Source of the DNA: an uncultured Clostridia bacterium
GTDB lineage: Bacteria; Bacillota; Clostridia; Oscillospirales; Oscillospiraceae
DNA length: 64,000 nucleotides
NCBI GenBank assembly: GCA_946531435.1
Contig: CAMNAO010000001.1
Span: 124,001 to 188,000, forward strand
Reading direction: 5' to 3'
Shown here: piece by piece, positions 9,017 through 17,371 of the stretch
Numbering within the stretch: the first letter of the stretch is position 1
Layout: every line of letters starts with the position of its first letter
Program-made: the position numbers and the translations under genes
Notes under the pieces: model-generated
What the model saw: only the letters and a program-made list of their open reading frames with translations
Databases searched by the model: none
What the model was told of the DNA's origin: nothing

Positions 9017-9571
9017 TCAGTTCTTCTCCTCCTTTGTCCCGAACTGCCGTCTCAAGGCCGAGACCAGTGCGGGAAGCACGGCAGCGTAAAGGAGCGCCAG
9101 CACCATACCGGTGAGAAAGCGCCATATTAAACTGCCGAAAACCATCTGATAGCTGTAATAGCCCCCGATCCGGGAGTCCACAAGCAGGGCAAGGGTGTTG
9201 AGTACGGTCGTCAAAACGGCGCAGAGCTCCATGAGGAAGATCATCCGTCCCCTCCCCAACTGATAGCCCCGTGCCCTGGCATAGAGTCCCGCCACGAGCC
9301 CCCGGGCAAAATGGGGCAGCACCCAGAGCAGCGTGGTGGGCATAAAGCCGTAGGGCCCCAGGATCTGGGCCAGGAATGCGCCGAGAAAGCCGATCACCGC
9401 GCCGTCCACGGGACCGAAGAGCAAAGCTCCCAAAAGAATGGGAAAGCCCTCCAGGGTGAATTTCATGGGACCTGCACTGATGGAAAACAGGCTCAGAACA
9501 TAGTGGGCGGCGATGAGAAGGGCGTCAAAAGCCATTTGCCGGGTACGAAACTTCTTCCTTTGATTGGGCAT
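9017..9571 (-). CDS. folT: ECF transporter S component for folate (FolT-like)
   Basis: Membrane substrate-binding subunit of an energy-coupling-factor importer; it needs the general EcfA/A'/T module, which is not in this window. About 184 residues with five to six hydrophobic helices, a basic N-terminus (NQRKKFRTRQMAFDAL) and the typical LEGFPILLGALLFGP loop. ATG 9571 is preceded by AAGGAGG; upstream in-frame codons are rejected. Folate specificity rests on the THF riboswitch upstream and folC downstream, both strong contextual evidence. Confidence 0.9.
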   Translation of the reverse strand: MPNQRKKFRTRQMAFDALLIAAHYVLSLFSISAGPMKFTLEGFPILLGALLFGPVDGAVIGFLGAFLAQILGPYGFMPTTLLWVLPHFARGLVAGLYARARGYQLGRGRMIFLMELCAVLTTVLNTLALLVDSRIGGYYSYQMVFGSLIWRFLTGMVLALLYAAVLPALVSALRRQFGTKEEKN

Positions 9572-9618
9572 AAAAAAACCTCCTTCCAGCAAACTGCATA
9601 GAGGAGACGCCTGTATGC

Positions 9619-9715
9619 AGCAGTGGGAATCGGCCCCAGCACCGCGTCAATGGACTTCGTCCGGCAGCAACTCCCTGTCTGACCGGCACTTAACGCGCTG
9701 TGGCCTACTCTGCCA
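9619..9715 (-). promoter_or_regulatory. Tetrahydrofolate (THF) riboswitch upstream of folT
   Basis: Reading the minus strand, the conserved blocks of the THF aptamer occur in order: GCAGAGTAG, GCGTTAAGTG, CAGGGAGTTG, ACGAAG, GACGCGGTG, then a closing CCCACTGC that pairs with the first block. GGCC and CAGC arms pair with GCTG and GGCC to form the internal helix. A further hairpin (CTGCATA / TATGCAG) follows before the AAGGAGG site of folT, and CTCCTC in its loop could pair with that site, so translational control is plausible (inference). Confidence 0.9.
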
Positions 9716-9756
9716 ATTCTTCCGATGATGACGGCCTGCAGGCCTCCACCGCCTGC

Positions 9757-9785
9757 ATTTTACCATAGCCCGGTTTTCCTGTCTA
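9757..9785 (-). promoter_or_regulatory. Sigma-A promoter for the folT-folC riboswitch transcript
   Basis: TAGACA (-35, 9780-9785) and TAAAAT (-10, 9757-9762), spacer 17 nt, just upstream of the THF aptamer. Confidence 0.7.
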
Positions 9786-9805
9786 TAAAAACAGCAGAAA
9801 AAACA

Positions 9806-9838
9806 CAAAAAAAGGAAGGGAGCGGTCTGCTCCCTTCC
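9806..9838 (-). terminator. Intrinsic terminator after spo0A
   Basis: Minus strand stem GGAAGGGAGC / GCTCCCTTCC with a 5 nt loop, followed by seven Ts. A textbook Rho-independent terminator. Confidence 0.92.
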
Positions 9839-9875
9839 GGCAGGATTTGAGAATTCAAAAAATTCGTTAGCGTTT

Positions 9876-10661
9876 TCAGAGGTTCTCGCTCTTCTGCTGG
9901 AGATAGAGCCTGTCCGCGATCATGGCGATGAACTCGGAATTGGTGGGCTTGCCCTTGACCCCGGAGACCGTATAGCCGAAAAAGCGCTGCAGCGTCTCGA
10001 TATCTCCCCGATCCCAGGCCACCTCAATGGCGTGGCGGATGGCACGCTCCACCCGGCTGGGCGTGGTATTGAAACGCCGGGCGACCTCCGGATACAGCAC
10101 CTTGGTCACGGCGTTGATCACATCCATATCGTTTACCGTGATGAGGATCGCCTCCCTGAGATACTGATAGCCCTTGATATGGGCGGGAATCCCAATCTCA
10201 TGGATGATCTCCGTGACCACATTTTCCAGATTGCGCTCAGTCCGGTTGGCTGCGGCCCCAAGCTCAGTCGTGGGACGGGCCGCTTTGCCCGCCAGCTGGC
10301 GGATCCTGCCAAGGAGAACGGAAGGATCACAGGGCTTCGGAAGAAAATAGGCCACGCCAAGAGACGAGGCGGCGGAGAGGATCGGATCAGAATAGAACCC
10401 GGCCACCATGATGACCGCGGGATGCCCAGCATCCGGCATCTCTGAGAGCTTTTCCAGTACGGCCAGGCCGTCCAGGTTCGCCAGCACCGTATCCAGCAGC
10501 AGCACGTCCGGCTTCAGATCCCGGACAAGCTCCACCACCTTCAGCCCGTCACCCGAGCTGGCGACCACACTGATATCCCCTTCATTTTCCACATAGTCCG
10601 ATACACTTCTCCGAAAATCCTCTCCGGATCCGGCGATCAGCAGATTGATCCTTTTCTCCAT
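9876..10661 (-). CDS. spo0A: Sporulation master regulator Spo0A
   Basis: Two domains: a receiver (residues 1-125) and the Spo0A DNA-binding domain (about 145-261), with [15 protein letters not shown] as recognition helix and the invariant end [20 protein letters not shown]. Phosphoacceptor Asp57 (VLLLDTVL) and Lys109 (LPKPCD) are present. The acidic pair that binds Mg2+ in other Spo0As (Asp10-Asp11 in Bacillus) is replaced by Gly11-Ser12 (IAGSGED), and the conserved Thr is Ala87. AAGGAG lies 11 nt before the ATG, slightly far. It is downstream of spoIVB as in Bacillus, with its own promoter and 0A boxes. Confidence 0.96.
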   Translation of the reverse strand: MEKRINLLIAGSGEDFRRSVSDYVENEGDISVVASSGDGLKVVELVRDLKPDVLLLDTVLANLDGLAVLEKLSEMPDAGHPAVIMVAGFYSDPILSAASSLGVAYFLPKPCDPSVLLGRIRQLAGKAARPTTELGAAANRTERNLENVVTEIIHEIGIPAHIKGYQYLREAILITVNDMDVINAVTKVLYPEVARRFNTTPSRVERAIRHAIEVAWDRGDIETLQRFFGYTVSGVKGKPTNSEFIAMIADRLYLQQKSENL

Positions 10662-10727
10662 GGGCTGTCATGCTCCTTAAACTGTAAGAATTCTTCAGGT
10701 GCTATTTATCTCTCTCCTGTTGAATTT

Positions 10728-10756
10728 AATCTACCACAATCAAGAGATTATTTCAA
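10728..10756 (-). promoter_or_regulatory. Candidate sigma-A promoter for spo0A
   Basis: TTGAAA (-35, 10751-10756) and TAGATT (-10, 10728-10733) with 17 nt spacing in the AT-rich 342 bp gap between spoIVB and spo0A. I looked for a sigma-H promoter and found only a poorly spaced candidate. Confidence 0.5.
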
Positions 10757-10810
10757 GTTTCTTTAGGAAATAATTTTCATAATTTCCCAATATGCCATGT
10801 TTTTACAAGT

Positions 10811-10839
10811 TTCGACAAAATATTCTTCCATTTGTCGAA
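10811..10839. promoter_or_regulatory. Pair of inverted 0A boxes (Spo0A operators)
   Basis: TTCGACAAA at 10811-10819 and TTTGTCGAA at 10831-10839 are two perfect copies of the 0A-box core TTTGTCGAA in opposite orientation with an 11 nt gap. They lie about 55 nt upstream of the candidate spo0A -35 box, fitting autoregulation by Spo0A. Confidence 0.75.
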
Positions 10840-11003
10840 TTGTGTTATTTGGTCATATTGTGTGCTTTTATTCTTCCGGCGCTTCGCAGAATCAGCCTGG
10901 ATATTCGCAAGATATGGTTGTTGTCATTTTTCTCATATCACAGCATCTTGTAATTTCACTGCTCTGTATTGATGTTCATTTGGCGCACCCGGCAGCTTCG
11001 CAG

Positions 11004-12008
11004 TTACAGATCATAGGCAGCGTCCAGCATGTGGTCCATGGTAATGGCATAGCCCCTGGTGGGATCCTTGACCAGCACATGGGTGAGGGCCCCGATCAGC
11101 TTCCCGTCCTGCAGGATCGGGCTTCCGCTCATTCCCTGGACGATGCCTCCGGTGATGGCGATCAGCTTATCATCCGTAATACGGACATACATATCCCTGC
11201 CCTCTCTGCCATCCTCATAGACCTTCACAATTTCCACGCTGTACTCCCTTACCCCTTCGCCGTCGATGTTGCTCAGCAGGGTTGCAGAGCCCCTGCGGAT
11301 TTCAGACACCGCCGCCACAGGAAGCGGCTCCCCCTGCTCCACAGCCTCCCGAAAGGAGACGAGTCCGAAGATCCCATAGGGGGAGTTTATATCGACGCTG
11401 CCCCGGACCTTTCCCCCGTCGGCCATGCCGAGGATTCTCCCCGGGGTGCCATGCAGGCCCTTGATGACCCCCGTGATGACTGAGCGGGTGATGTTCCCCG
11501 CCCGCAGTGGGATCTCCCAGCCCCCTTCCCCTTCTGTGATGCCGTGGCCCAGGGCGCCGAAGATGCCCGTTGCCGGGTCATAGAAGGTCATGGTGCCGAT
11601 GCCGGAAAGGCCGTCTCTCACCACGACGCCCAGCTCATAACCTTCCTCCCGCTTCGCCGGCGCCACTGTAAGCTGCTGCTCCACTCCGCTCCGGCGCAGG
11701 GTAAGGCAGATTTTTTCCGGCCCCAGGTGGGCGCAGGCAAAGCGCAGATCGCTGCCGGAATTGACGTGATAGCTCCCCAGGGCCACGATCACATCCCCTG
11801 GCTTGATTCCCGCCGCTTTTGCCGGAGAATCCGGTCCCGTATAGTCCGTCACCAGAACGCCCTCGGTCTCAACCTCGATTCCGGCGATGACGCCCAGAGG
11901 CACCAGGCTCTCCGGCTTCCCCGCCGCCCTGGCCGTTCCCGGCATGAGCAGCACCGCAAAAAAAAGAAGCAGTGCCAAGGCGCCGCTTCGCTTCCATCCT
12001 CTCCACAT
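11004..12008 (-). CDS. spoIVB: SpoIVB serine peptidase
   Basis: S55-family protease secreted by the forespore that triggers pro-sigma-K processing in the mother cell. The 334 residues show a signal anchor (LALLLFFAVLLMPGTARA), a PDZ domain (about 55-125, GPDSPAKAAGIKPGDVI), and the S55 catalytic domain with GALGHGI (His) and VQGMSGSPIL (Ser). GGGGGA precedes the ATG. Immediately upstream of spo0A, the conserved endospore-former order. A sigma-G-like TGAAAA-18-ATATTA is visible upstream but is weak. Confidence 0.96.
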   Translation of the reverse strand: MWRGWKRSGALALLLFFAVLLMPGTARAAGKPESLVPLGVIAGIEVETEGVLVTDYTGPDSPAKAAGIKPGDVIVALGSYHVNSGSDLRFACAHLGPEKICLTLRRSGVEQQLTVAPAKREEGYELGVVVRDGLSGIGTMTFYDPATGIFGALGHGITEGEGGWEIPLRAGNITRSVITGVIKGLHGTPGRILGMADGGKVRGSVDINSPYGIFGLVSFREAVEQGEPLPVAAVSEIRRGSATLLSNIDGEGVREYSVEIVKVYEDGREGRDMYVRITDDKLIAITGGIVQGMSGSPILQDGKLIGALTHVLVKDPTRGYAITMDHMLDAAYDL

Positions 12009-12305
12009 AGCGCATTCCCCCGTCTCAATGATTTTGCTTTTGCCTCTCTAATATATCCGATTCCCCGCCGTTTTTTCAGTCCGCTTCGTGGGAGTATTTG
12101 CACAAGCTTCCCGATCTTTCCGAAGCGGGCAGCGAAAAGAGCCGTACCAAAAGCAAAAGCATCATCCTCCGGCAGAATTTGGCAAGAGGATCATGTACGA
12201 TGATTCGGAGAAGGGAGCATACTATTTTACTGTTATATGGAGCTATCGCTTCCGCGCAGGCTGTCTTTTGATTTGTTTCGGGTAAAAGTCCCGGCGCGCT
12301 TTTGG
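12009..12305. other. Intergenic region between spoIVB and mrp
   Basis: About 300 bp between divergent genes. I see no gene, strong hairpin or riboswitch in it; the mrp promoter starts at 12306, and a poor sigma-F/G-like sequence lies close to spoIVB. Confidence 0.5.
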
Positions 12306-12333
12306 TTGACTTTCGCGTTTTTTCATGTATAAT
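12306..12333 (+). promoter_or_regulatory. Sigma-A promoter for mrp
   Basis: TTGACT (12306-12311) and a perfect TATAAT (12328-12333) separated by 16 nt, about 55 nt upstream of the mrp start. Confidence 0.75.
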
Positions 12334-12389
12334 CTATGTGTTTTAAGGATGATTATTCAGCGAATCAGCTATGACAAAGGAGATTTTTC

Positions 12390-13256
12390 ATGAGCGAACC
12401 GAACAAAAACGAGACCCCAACTCCGGAAAATTGCAGCCACGATTGTTCCACCTGCGGGGCCGCCTGCGGCAGCCGCACTGCGGAAAGCCTGCTGGCAGAA
12501 AACAACCCCATGAACCACATCAAGCACGTCATCGCTGTGATGAGCGGCAAAGGCGGTGTAGGCAAATCCATGGTCTCCTCCCTGCTGGCCGTCCTGGCCC
12601 GGCGGAAGGGCTACCGCAGCGCCATCATGGACGCGGACATCACCGGTCCCTCCATCCCCCAGGCCTTCGGCCTTACAGGCAATGCCGAGGGCTCTGAGCT
12701 GGGCATTCTGCCGACAGTCAGCACCACCGGAATCCCGGTCATCTCCCTGAACCTTCTTCTGGAGAACAAGACCGATCCCGTGGTATGGCGCGGACCCGTG
12801 GTGGCCGGCGTCATCAAGCAGTTCTGGACCGACGTGCTCTGGAGCAACGTGGACTACATGTTCATCGACATGCCTCCCGGAACCGGCGACGTGCCCCTGA
12901 CGGTGTTCCAGTCCCTGCCCATCGACGGCGTCATCGTGGTCACCTCTCCCCAGGAGCTGGTGGGCATGATCGTGGAGAAGGCCGTCAACATGGCAAAGCT
13001 CATGAACGTGCCGGTACTGGGTCTCGTGGAGAATATGAGCTATATCACCTGCCCCGACTGCGGCAGAAAGATCAGCATTTTCGGCGAGGGCAAGACCGAT
13101 GAAGCCGCGGAGCGCTACGGCGTGGATACCGTGGCCAAGATCCCCATGGATCCCAAGCTGGCCTCCGCCGTGGATGCGGGTATGATCGAGCTCTTCGACG
13201 GCAGCTGGCTGGACGGCATGGTGGAGATGCTGGAAAAGCGTTTCCCCGTGGAATGA
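12390..13256 (+). CDS. mrp: Mrp/NBP35-type iron-sulfur carrier P-loop ATPase
   Basis: Cytosolic scaffold that binds and transfers 4Fe-4S clusters. N-terminal cysteines CSHDCSTCGAAC (residues 16-27) resemble the NBP35-type ferredoxin-like cluster. The deviant Walker A GKGGVGKS is near residue 53 and the bridging-cluster motif CPDC is at about 215. 288 residues, ATG with AAAGGAG upstream, monocistronic between its own promoter and a bidirectional terminator. The client enzymes may include the Fe-S rich Rnf and serine dehydratase proteins coded in the window (inference). Confidence 0.93.
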   Translation: MSEPNKNETPTPENCSHDCSTCGAACGSRTAESLLAENNPMNHIKHVIAVMSGKGGVGKSMVSSLLAVLARRKGYRSAIMDADITGPSIPQAFGLTGNAEGSELGILPTVSTTGIPVISLNLLLENKTDPVVWRGPVVAGVIKQFWTDVLWSNVDYMFIDMPPGTGDVPLTVFQSLPIDGVIVVTSPQELVGMIVEKAVNMAKLMNVPVLGLVENMSYITCPDCGRKISIFGEGKTDEAAERYGVDTVAKIPMDPKLASAVDAGMIELFDGSWLDGMVEMLEKRFPVE

Positions 13257-13281
13257 AAGTTCTTTATAATTTTATGTAAAC

Positions 13282-13312
13282 AAAGACGCCTTCCTTCCGG
13301 AAGGCGTCTTTA
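13282..13312. terminator. Bidirectional terminator between mrp and the glycosyltransferase
   Basis: AAAGACGCCTTCC / GGAAGGCGTCTTT with a 4 nt loop and A/T tracts on both sides, placed between two convergent genes. Confidence 0.9.
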
Positions 13313-13314
13313 AT

Positions 13315-14556
13315 TTACTTTTCCGCCATGATCTCATGGAGGTTCCGGCAACGGGTGTGGGAGATCGGCTGCCACTCCACCTTTTGCACCAGGGCGGCCA
13401 GGCCGATCGGAACGGCCATCAGCATAAACACCGGAAAACCCAGGGTGGAAAGCAGCTTCCTGCAGGGGCTGCAATGGATCTTCTTCCATTGGGTGAGAAC
13501 CGTGATAAGGCCTATAAGATAAAGGCCCAGATATCCCAGCAGCACAGACCGCAGCAGCAGGATGGGGTCCGGCGGTACAAAAAGCCCCGACGCGGCATTC
13601 CACAGGAAGGCGGCCATGTTGATAAGTCCCATCAGCAGGCTCACGATCACCAGGGGCGCAGAGCACATGACCAAATCATAGCAGGTGAAGCTGCCCTCAC
13701 GCAGCACCGCTTTCAGAAGGGGGCGCCAGTAGCGGAAGAAGACCTGCAGCGAGCCCTTGGTCCAGCGAAGGCGCTGAGTCCAGGCCTGTCTCAGATCCGT
13801 GGGCTGCTCATCGTAGAACACCGCCCGCTCATTATACCCGGCCTTGATCCCCCGAAGGGCGAAGGCGACAGAGAACTCCAGATCCTCAGTCAAGGTGAAG
13901 TATTGCCATCCGCCTCCCTCCTCCAGCACCCTGCGGCTAAAGCAGAAGCCGGTACCCGATACCGAGCAGCCGGTGCCCAGCAGCATGCGGGGTCGGTTCA
14001 TAAACTGAGACTGGCGCAAAAACCAGATCCCATAGGCGGCGGAGAGCCAGTTATCACCGTAGTTTTTGCTGTTTCGAAGGCCTGTTACGATCTCATAACC
14101 GTCGGAAAGACTCCGTGCCATCTCCCTGACAAAGCCCGGATCCAGCACGTTATCCGCGTCAAAAACCAGATAGGCGTCATAGTTCGTTTTCCCCAGGGCC
14201 TCCATCCGGTCCAGAAGGAAGCGGAGGGCGTATCCCTTGCCCCTGCGGGCAGCATCAAAGCGGCGCGCCACGATTGCGCCGTGCTCCGCCGCCACCCGGG
14301 CGGTATCGTCCCGGCAGTTGTCCGCCGCCACATAGATATCGATGAGCTCGGGCGGATAGTCCTGGCGCCGGATGCTGTCGATGAGCTCTCCGATGACCGT
14401 CTCCTCGTTGCGGGCGGCAATCAAAACGGCAAAGCGGCAGTCCTTCCCGGGGCCGTGGGGCCTCCCCTTCTTCAGAAAAGGCACCAGCAGGAAAAAATAC
14501 TGATAGCAGCAGGAAAGAAACAGGATGCCGGCAAGTATGCGATTTATTAGCTGCAT
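13315..14556 (-). CDS. Family 2 glycosyltransferase, membrane processive type
   Basis: Likely transfers sugar from a nucleotide sugar to a polymer or lipid at the membrane. Residues 1-25 are a membrane helix. The GT-A domain carries AVLIAARNEE, the DxD motif FDADN, the acceptor segment TEDLEFS and the QRLRW motif of processive enzymes such as chitin, hyaluronan and cellulose synthases. Three or four helices follow. About 413 residues from ATG 14556 (GGGGAG upstream). It has its own promoter and terminator. The product could be an exopolysaccharide or a glycolipid; the sequence does not decide. Confidence 0.85.
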   Translation of the reverse strand: MQLINRILAGILFLSCCYQYFFLLVPFLKKGRPHGPGKDCRFAVLIAARNEETVIGELIDSIRRQDYPPELIDIYVAADNCRDDTARVAAEHGAIVARRFDAARRGKGYALRFLLDRMEALGKTNYDAYLVFDADNVLDPGFVREMARSLSDGYEIVTGLRNSKNYGDNWLSAAYGIWFLRQSQFMNRPRMLLGTGCSVSGTGFCFSRRVLEEGGGWQYFTLTEDLEFSVAFALRGIKAGYNERAVFYDEQPTDLRQAWTQRLRWTKGSLQVFFRYWRPLLKAVLREGSFTCYDLVMCSAPLVIVSLLMGLINMAAFLWNAASGLFVPPDPILLLRSVLLGYLGLYLIGLITVLTQWKKIHCSPCRKLLSTLGFPVFMLMAVPIGLAALVQKVEWQPISHTRCRNLHEIMAEK

Positions 14557-14606
14557 CTCCCCGCCCCCTCTCTTTTGGAATTGCCCGATCGCTTCAGGCA
14601 GCTCCA

Positions 14607-14635
14607 ATTGTAGGAAAATCCCCATTAAAATACAA
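14607..14635 (-). promoter_or_regulatory. Sigma-A promoter for the glycosyltransferase
   Basis: TTGTAT (14630-14635) and TACAAT (14607-14612), spacer 17 nt. Confidence 0.6.
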
Positions 14636-14676
14636 TCGGATAAGGGCTTAAGGTTTCCTTAACAGATTCTTGGCAA

Positions 14677-14721
14677 AGAAAAAAGCTCCGGGAACGCAAG
14701 CTGGGCTCGCGTTCCCGGAGC
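14677..14721 (-). terminator. Intrinsic terminator after the GH31 gene
   Basis: GCTCCGGGAACGC pairs with GCGTTCCCGGAGC, and on the minus strand a run of Ts follows. Strong terminator. Confidence 0.88.
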
Positions 14722-14742
14722 AAGGGACACGGATTTGAAGGA

Positions 14743-17190
14743 TTATTTTGCCAGCAGGATCTCGGAAATCACCGACTTCATCTCGTCGGAGAGGGGCATG
14801 GCGTTGATCTCGGAGAGGAGATCTGTCAGTTCTCCGCCCCGTCGAATGGCACGGTAGAGGTTTTCCTTGGTGGCGTAGTCGATCTCCGCCCGGCGGATGG
14901 CGGCATAGGCCCAGTCCTCCGTGGGATTGGGAGCGAGAGCCAGGTCATTCCGGAAGGAAACCACCAGCGTCTCAGTATTTTTCAGGACGCCGAGGCGGAC
15001 GGTCAGAACGTTCCGCGCGCTGTCGTAATCGGTTTCAAAGCCACGGGCGTTCCCGTCCACGGCAACCGACGAAACCGCATCAGCAGGCACGCCGTAGGCC
15101 AAGAGCGTGTAGTCCCGCTCCGGATGGGTAAGAGAGGGATCTCCGGAAACGGGAGAGACGGTAAAGCACTTCTTCTCCCCCCACCTGAGGGTGAATGGCG
15201 TCACAGCGCCGGGAGCTGTCTCATAGGCGCGGCTGACGCCGTCATCCTCGTAGAGCTCAAAGCTTCCGTCCGCTCCGGCAAAGACGCAGATCTCCAGGGC
15301 TTTGGGATTCTCCACCGCGCAGGCAATTTCGCTCTCCGCCGCCAGGGGGACGATGGCCCCCGCCCCGGCCAGCACGGGAATGCTGTCGATGGGCCGGTGC
15401 ATTACGATGTTCCGTCCGCCGCGATAAGCCCAGCCGGTGAACACATCGTACCACAGGCCCTTGGGCAGCCAGGTCTTGGCAGCGCCGGTCAGCGTCTCGG
15501 GATCCTTTTTGTGGGTGATGGGGTTGACAATCAGCTCCGAGCCGAAGAGATACTCATTTTTCACGCTGTAGGCGCTCGTCTCTTTGGGGTAGCCGTAGTA
15601 CATGGGCTGGATGAGGGGCCGGTCATCGTGCCACGCCCGGTAGTTCATGGTATAGAGATAGGGCACCAGGCGATGGCGCAGCCGCAGAAAATGGGTCATG
15701 GTCCGCTCACTGTCGGCGCAGTATTTCCAGGGCTCCTTGGCGTTGAACACGTCGTTGGAGCTGTGCAGACGCATGATGGGTGAGAAGACGCCGAACTGCA
15801 TCCAGCGGGTCACCAGCTCATCATCCGAAATCCCGCCCCGATGGCCGCCGATGTCATGGCTGTACCATCCGTAGCCCACGTTGGAGGCATTGGCGGTGAA
15901 ATAGGGCTGGAAATCCAGACTCCGCCAGGTGATGGCGGTGGAGCCGGAGAAGCCGATGGGATAGCGGTGGCTGCCCAGCCCGCCATAGCGGGAGAAGGCC
16001 ATGCCCCGCTTGCCGTCCCGGCCAAGGTCCAGATAGTGATACTGATTCAGCATCCAAAGCGGGTCAAAGCCGGGGGCACGGGTATTGCCGCCCTGCTGCC
16101 AGTCCATCCACCAGAAGTCGACGCCATCCTCCTCCATGGGATGATGGATCACGTCGAAATAGGCGCGCCAGAACTTCTGACTTGTCACGTCAAATTCCAC
16201 CGGAAGCTCCGAGGCCGGGTCGACGCCCATGGCCTCCGCCATCTGGGGATACATGGCCTCATGGGCGCGGATGCCGTCCGCCGGATGCACGTTCAGGGTG
16301 ACATGCTTGCCGCGGTCGTGAAGGTTTTTCAAAAGGCCCTTGGGGTCGGGCATCAGATCCGTATTCCAGGTATAACCGGTCCAGCCCTTGCCGTACTTGG
16401 GATCGATGTCCACCCAGTGCCAGCCCATATCGAAAACAGAAACCGCCAGCGGGATCCCCTTCTCCTCAAAGGTATCCATCAGCTTGAGATACTCCTCCTG
16501 GGTATAGCTGTAATAGCGGCTCCACCAGTTGCCGAGGGCAAACCGGGGGATCATGGGCTGCTTGCCGGAGAGATGGTAAAAATCCTTCAAAAGGCCGAGA
16601 TAGTCCCGCCCATAGACCAGGAAATAGAGGTCCTTCCGCTCCGGCTGCTCCTTCATGGGCCAGCCATGTTCATCCAGCGCGGGATCCTTGGAGTCGTCAA
16701 TGACCGAGAAGCCCACGGAGGACATGAGGCCGATGCCGAGGTCGATCTTTTTGGGCTCCCCATCGCCGCCCGGAGGGCCCATGTTCACGTCACCGTCGCA
16801 GCCGTCCAGGTTGAAATAGGTCCCCTTCAGGTTGCCCTGCTTCTCGAACTCCTTATCCCCGTAAAACCAGGTCTCCTGCTTCCGCACATAGGGGTTGCCC
16901 AGCATGTGGATCTGCAGGCCGTTGGAGGAGAAGGGCTTTTTATCGTAGCTCAGAACAAAACGGGAGGTCACGATCTCCAGCCGGTCCCCGGTATCCTTGA
17001 CCGTAAACGCCGGCACGGGAAAATCCCGGTTGATGACCGTCTCGGTCATGCTGTCAACAAACTGACCGGCCGCGGAATATTCCATGCGGATCATTCTTTC
17101 GGTCAGCACAGTAAAGCGGTAGTTTTTTCCCTGAACGATGCTGGCGGGATTTGCCACGGGAGACGCGCCGGTAATGCGGTATTCATCCAT
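14743..17190 (-). CDS. Glycoside hydrolase family 31 (alpha-glucosidase/xylosidase type)
   Basis: Retaining exo-glycosidase acting on alpha-linked glucose or xylose. No signal peptide, so probably cytosolic. 815 residues: N-terminal beta-sandwich, then a TIM barrel with nucleophile Asp363 in WWMDWQQGG and acid/base Asp446 in SHDIGGHRGG, then C-terminal sandwich domains and an unusual helical tail (about 755-815). ATG 17190 with GAGAGGG at 9 nt is preferred over the GTG seven codons upstream. Single-gene unit with its own promoter and terminator. The exact substrate (maltose, isomaltose or xyloglucan fragments) is unknown. Confidence 0.92.
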   Translation of the reverse strand: MDEYRITGASPVANPASIVQGKNYRFTVLTERMIRMEYSAAGQFVDSMTETVINRDFPVPAFTVKDTGDRLEIVTSRFVLSYDKKPFSSNGLQIHMLGNPYVRKQETWFYGDKEFEKQGNLKGTYFNLDGCDGDVNMGPPGGDGEPKKIDLGIGLMSSVGFSVIDDSKDPALDEHGWPMKEQPERKDLYFLVYGRDYLGLLKDFYHLSGKQPMIPRFALGNWWSRYYSYTQEEYLKLMDTFEEKGIPLAVSVFDMGWHWVDIDPKYGKGWTGYTWNTDLMPDPKGLLKNLHDRGKHVTLNVHPADGIRAHEAMYPQMAEAMGVDPASELPVEFDVTSQKFWRAYFDVIHHPMEEDGVDFWWMDWQQGGNTRAPGFDPLWMLNQYHYLDLGRDGKRGMAFSRYGGLGSHRYPIGFSGSTAITWRSLDFQPYFTANASNVGYGWYSHDIGGHRGGISDDELVTRWMQFGVFSPIMRLHSSNDVFNAKEPWKYCADSERTMTHFLRLRHRLVPYLYTMNYRAWHDDRPLIQPMYYGYPKETSAYSVKNEYLFGSELIVNPITHKKDPETLTGAAKTWLPKGLWYDVFTGWAYRGGRNIVMHRPIDSIPVLAGAGAIVPLAAESEIACAVENPKALEICVFAGADGSFELYEDDGVSRAYETAPGAVTPFTLRWGEKKCFTVSPVSGDPSLTHPERDYTLLAYGVPADAVSSVAVDGNARGFETDYDSARNVLTVRLGVLKNTETLVVSFRNDLALAPNPTEDWAYAAIRRAEIDYATKENLYRAIRRGGELTDLLSEINAMPLSDEMKSVISEILLAK

Positions 17191-17224
17191 GATGGGTTCC
17201 CTCTCTTTCACATTTGGATATCTT

Positions 17225-17254
17225 ATTGTAGCAAATCCCTCTCCATGCCCTCAA
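17225..17254 (-). promoter_or_regulatory. Candidate promoter for the GH31 gene
   Basis: TTGAGG (17249-17254) and TACAAT (17225-17230), spacer 18 nt, about 35 nt before the ATG. Confidence 0.55.
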
Positions 17255-17327
17255 GTGGAAAATGCGTACAACAATGTGACAGGATTGGGACAGAGAGAGC
17301 GAAAGCAGATACACGCGAAAGCAAAAG

Positions 17328-17356
17328 AAAAGAGCGCCTCTAGGAGGCGCTCTTTT
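17328..17356 (-). terminator. Intrinsic terminator after rplA
   Basis: AAAGAGCGCCTC / GAGGCGCTCTTT with a short TAG loop; on the minus strand it continues into TTTTCTTTTG. The ribosomal unit therefore ends here and does not continue to rplJL. Confidence 0.9.
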
Positions 17357-17371
17357 ACCTGTTATTCCGTC

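Noticed and set aside
10700..10740. Sigma-H promoter for spo0A (AGGAGAG ... GAAGAAT)
   Set aside because: Spacing of about 15 nt exceeds the 11-13 nt expected, and the -35 part does not match well; a sigma-A candidate is better.
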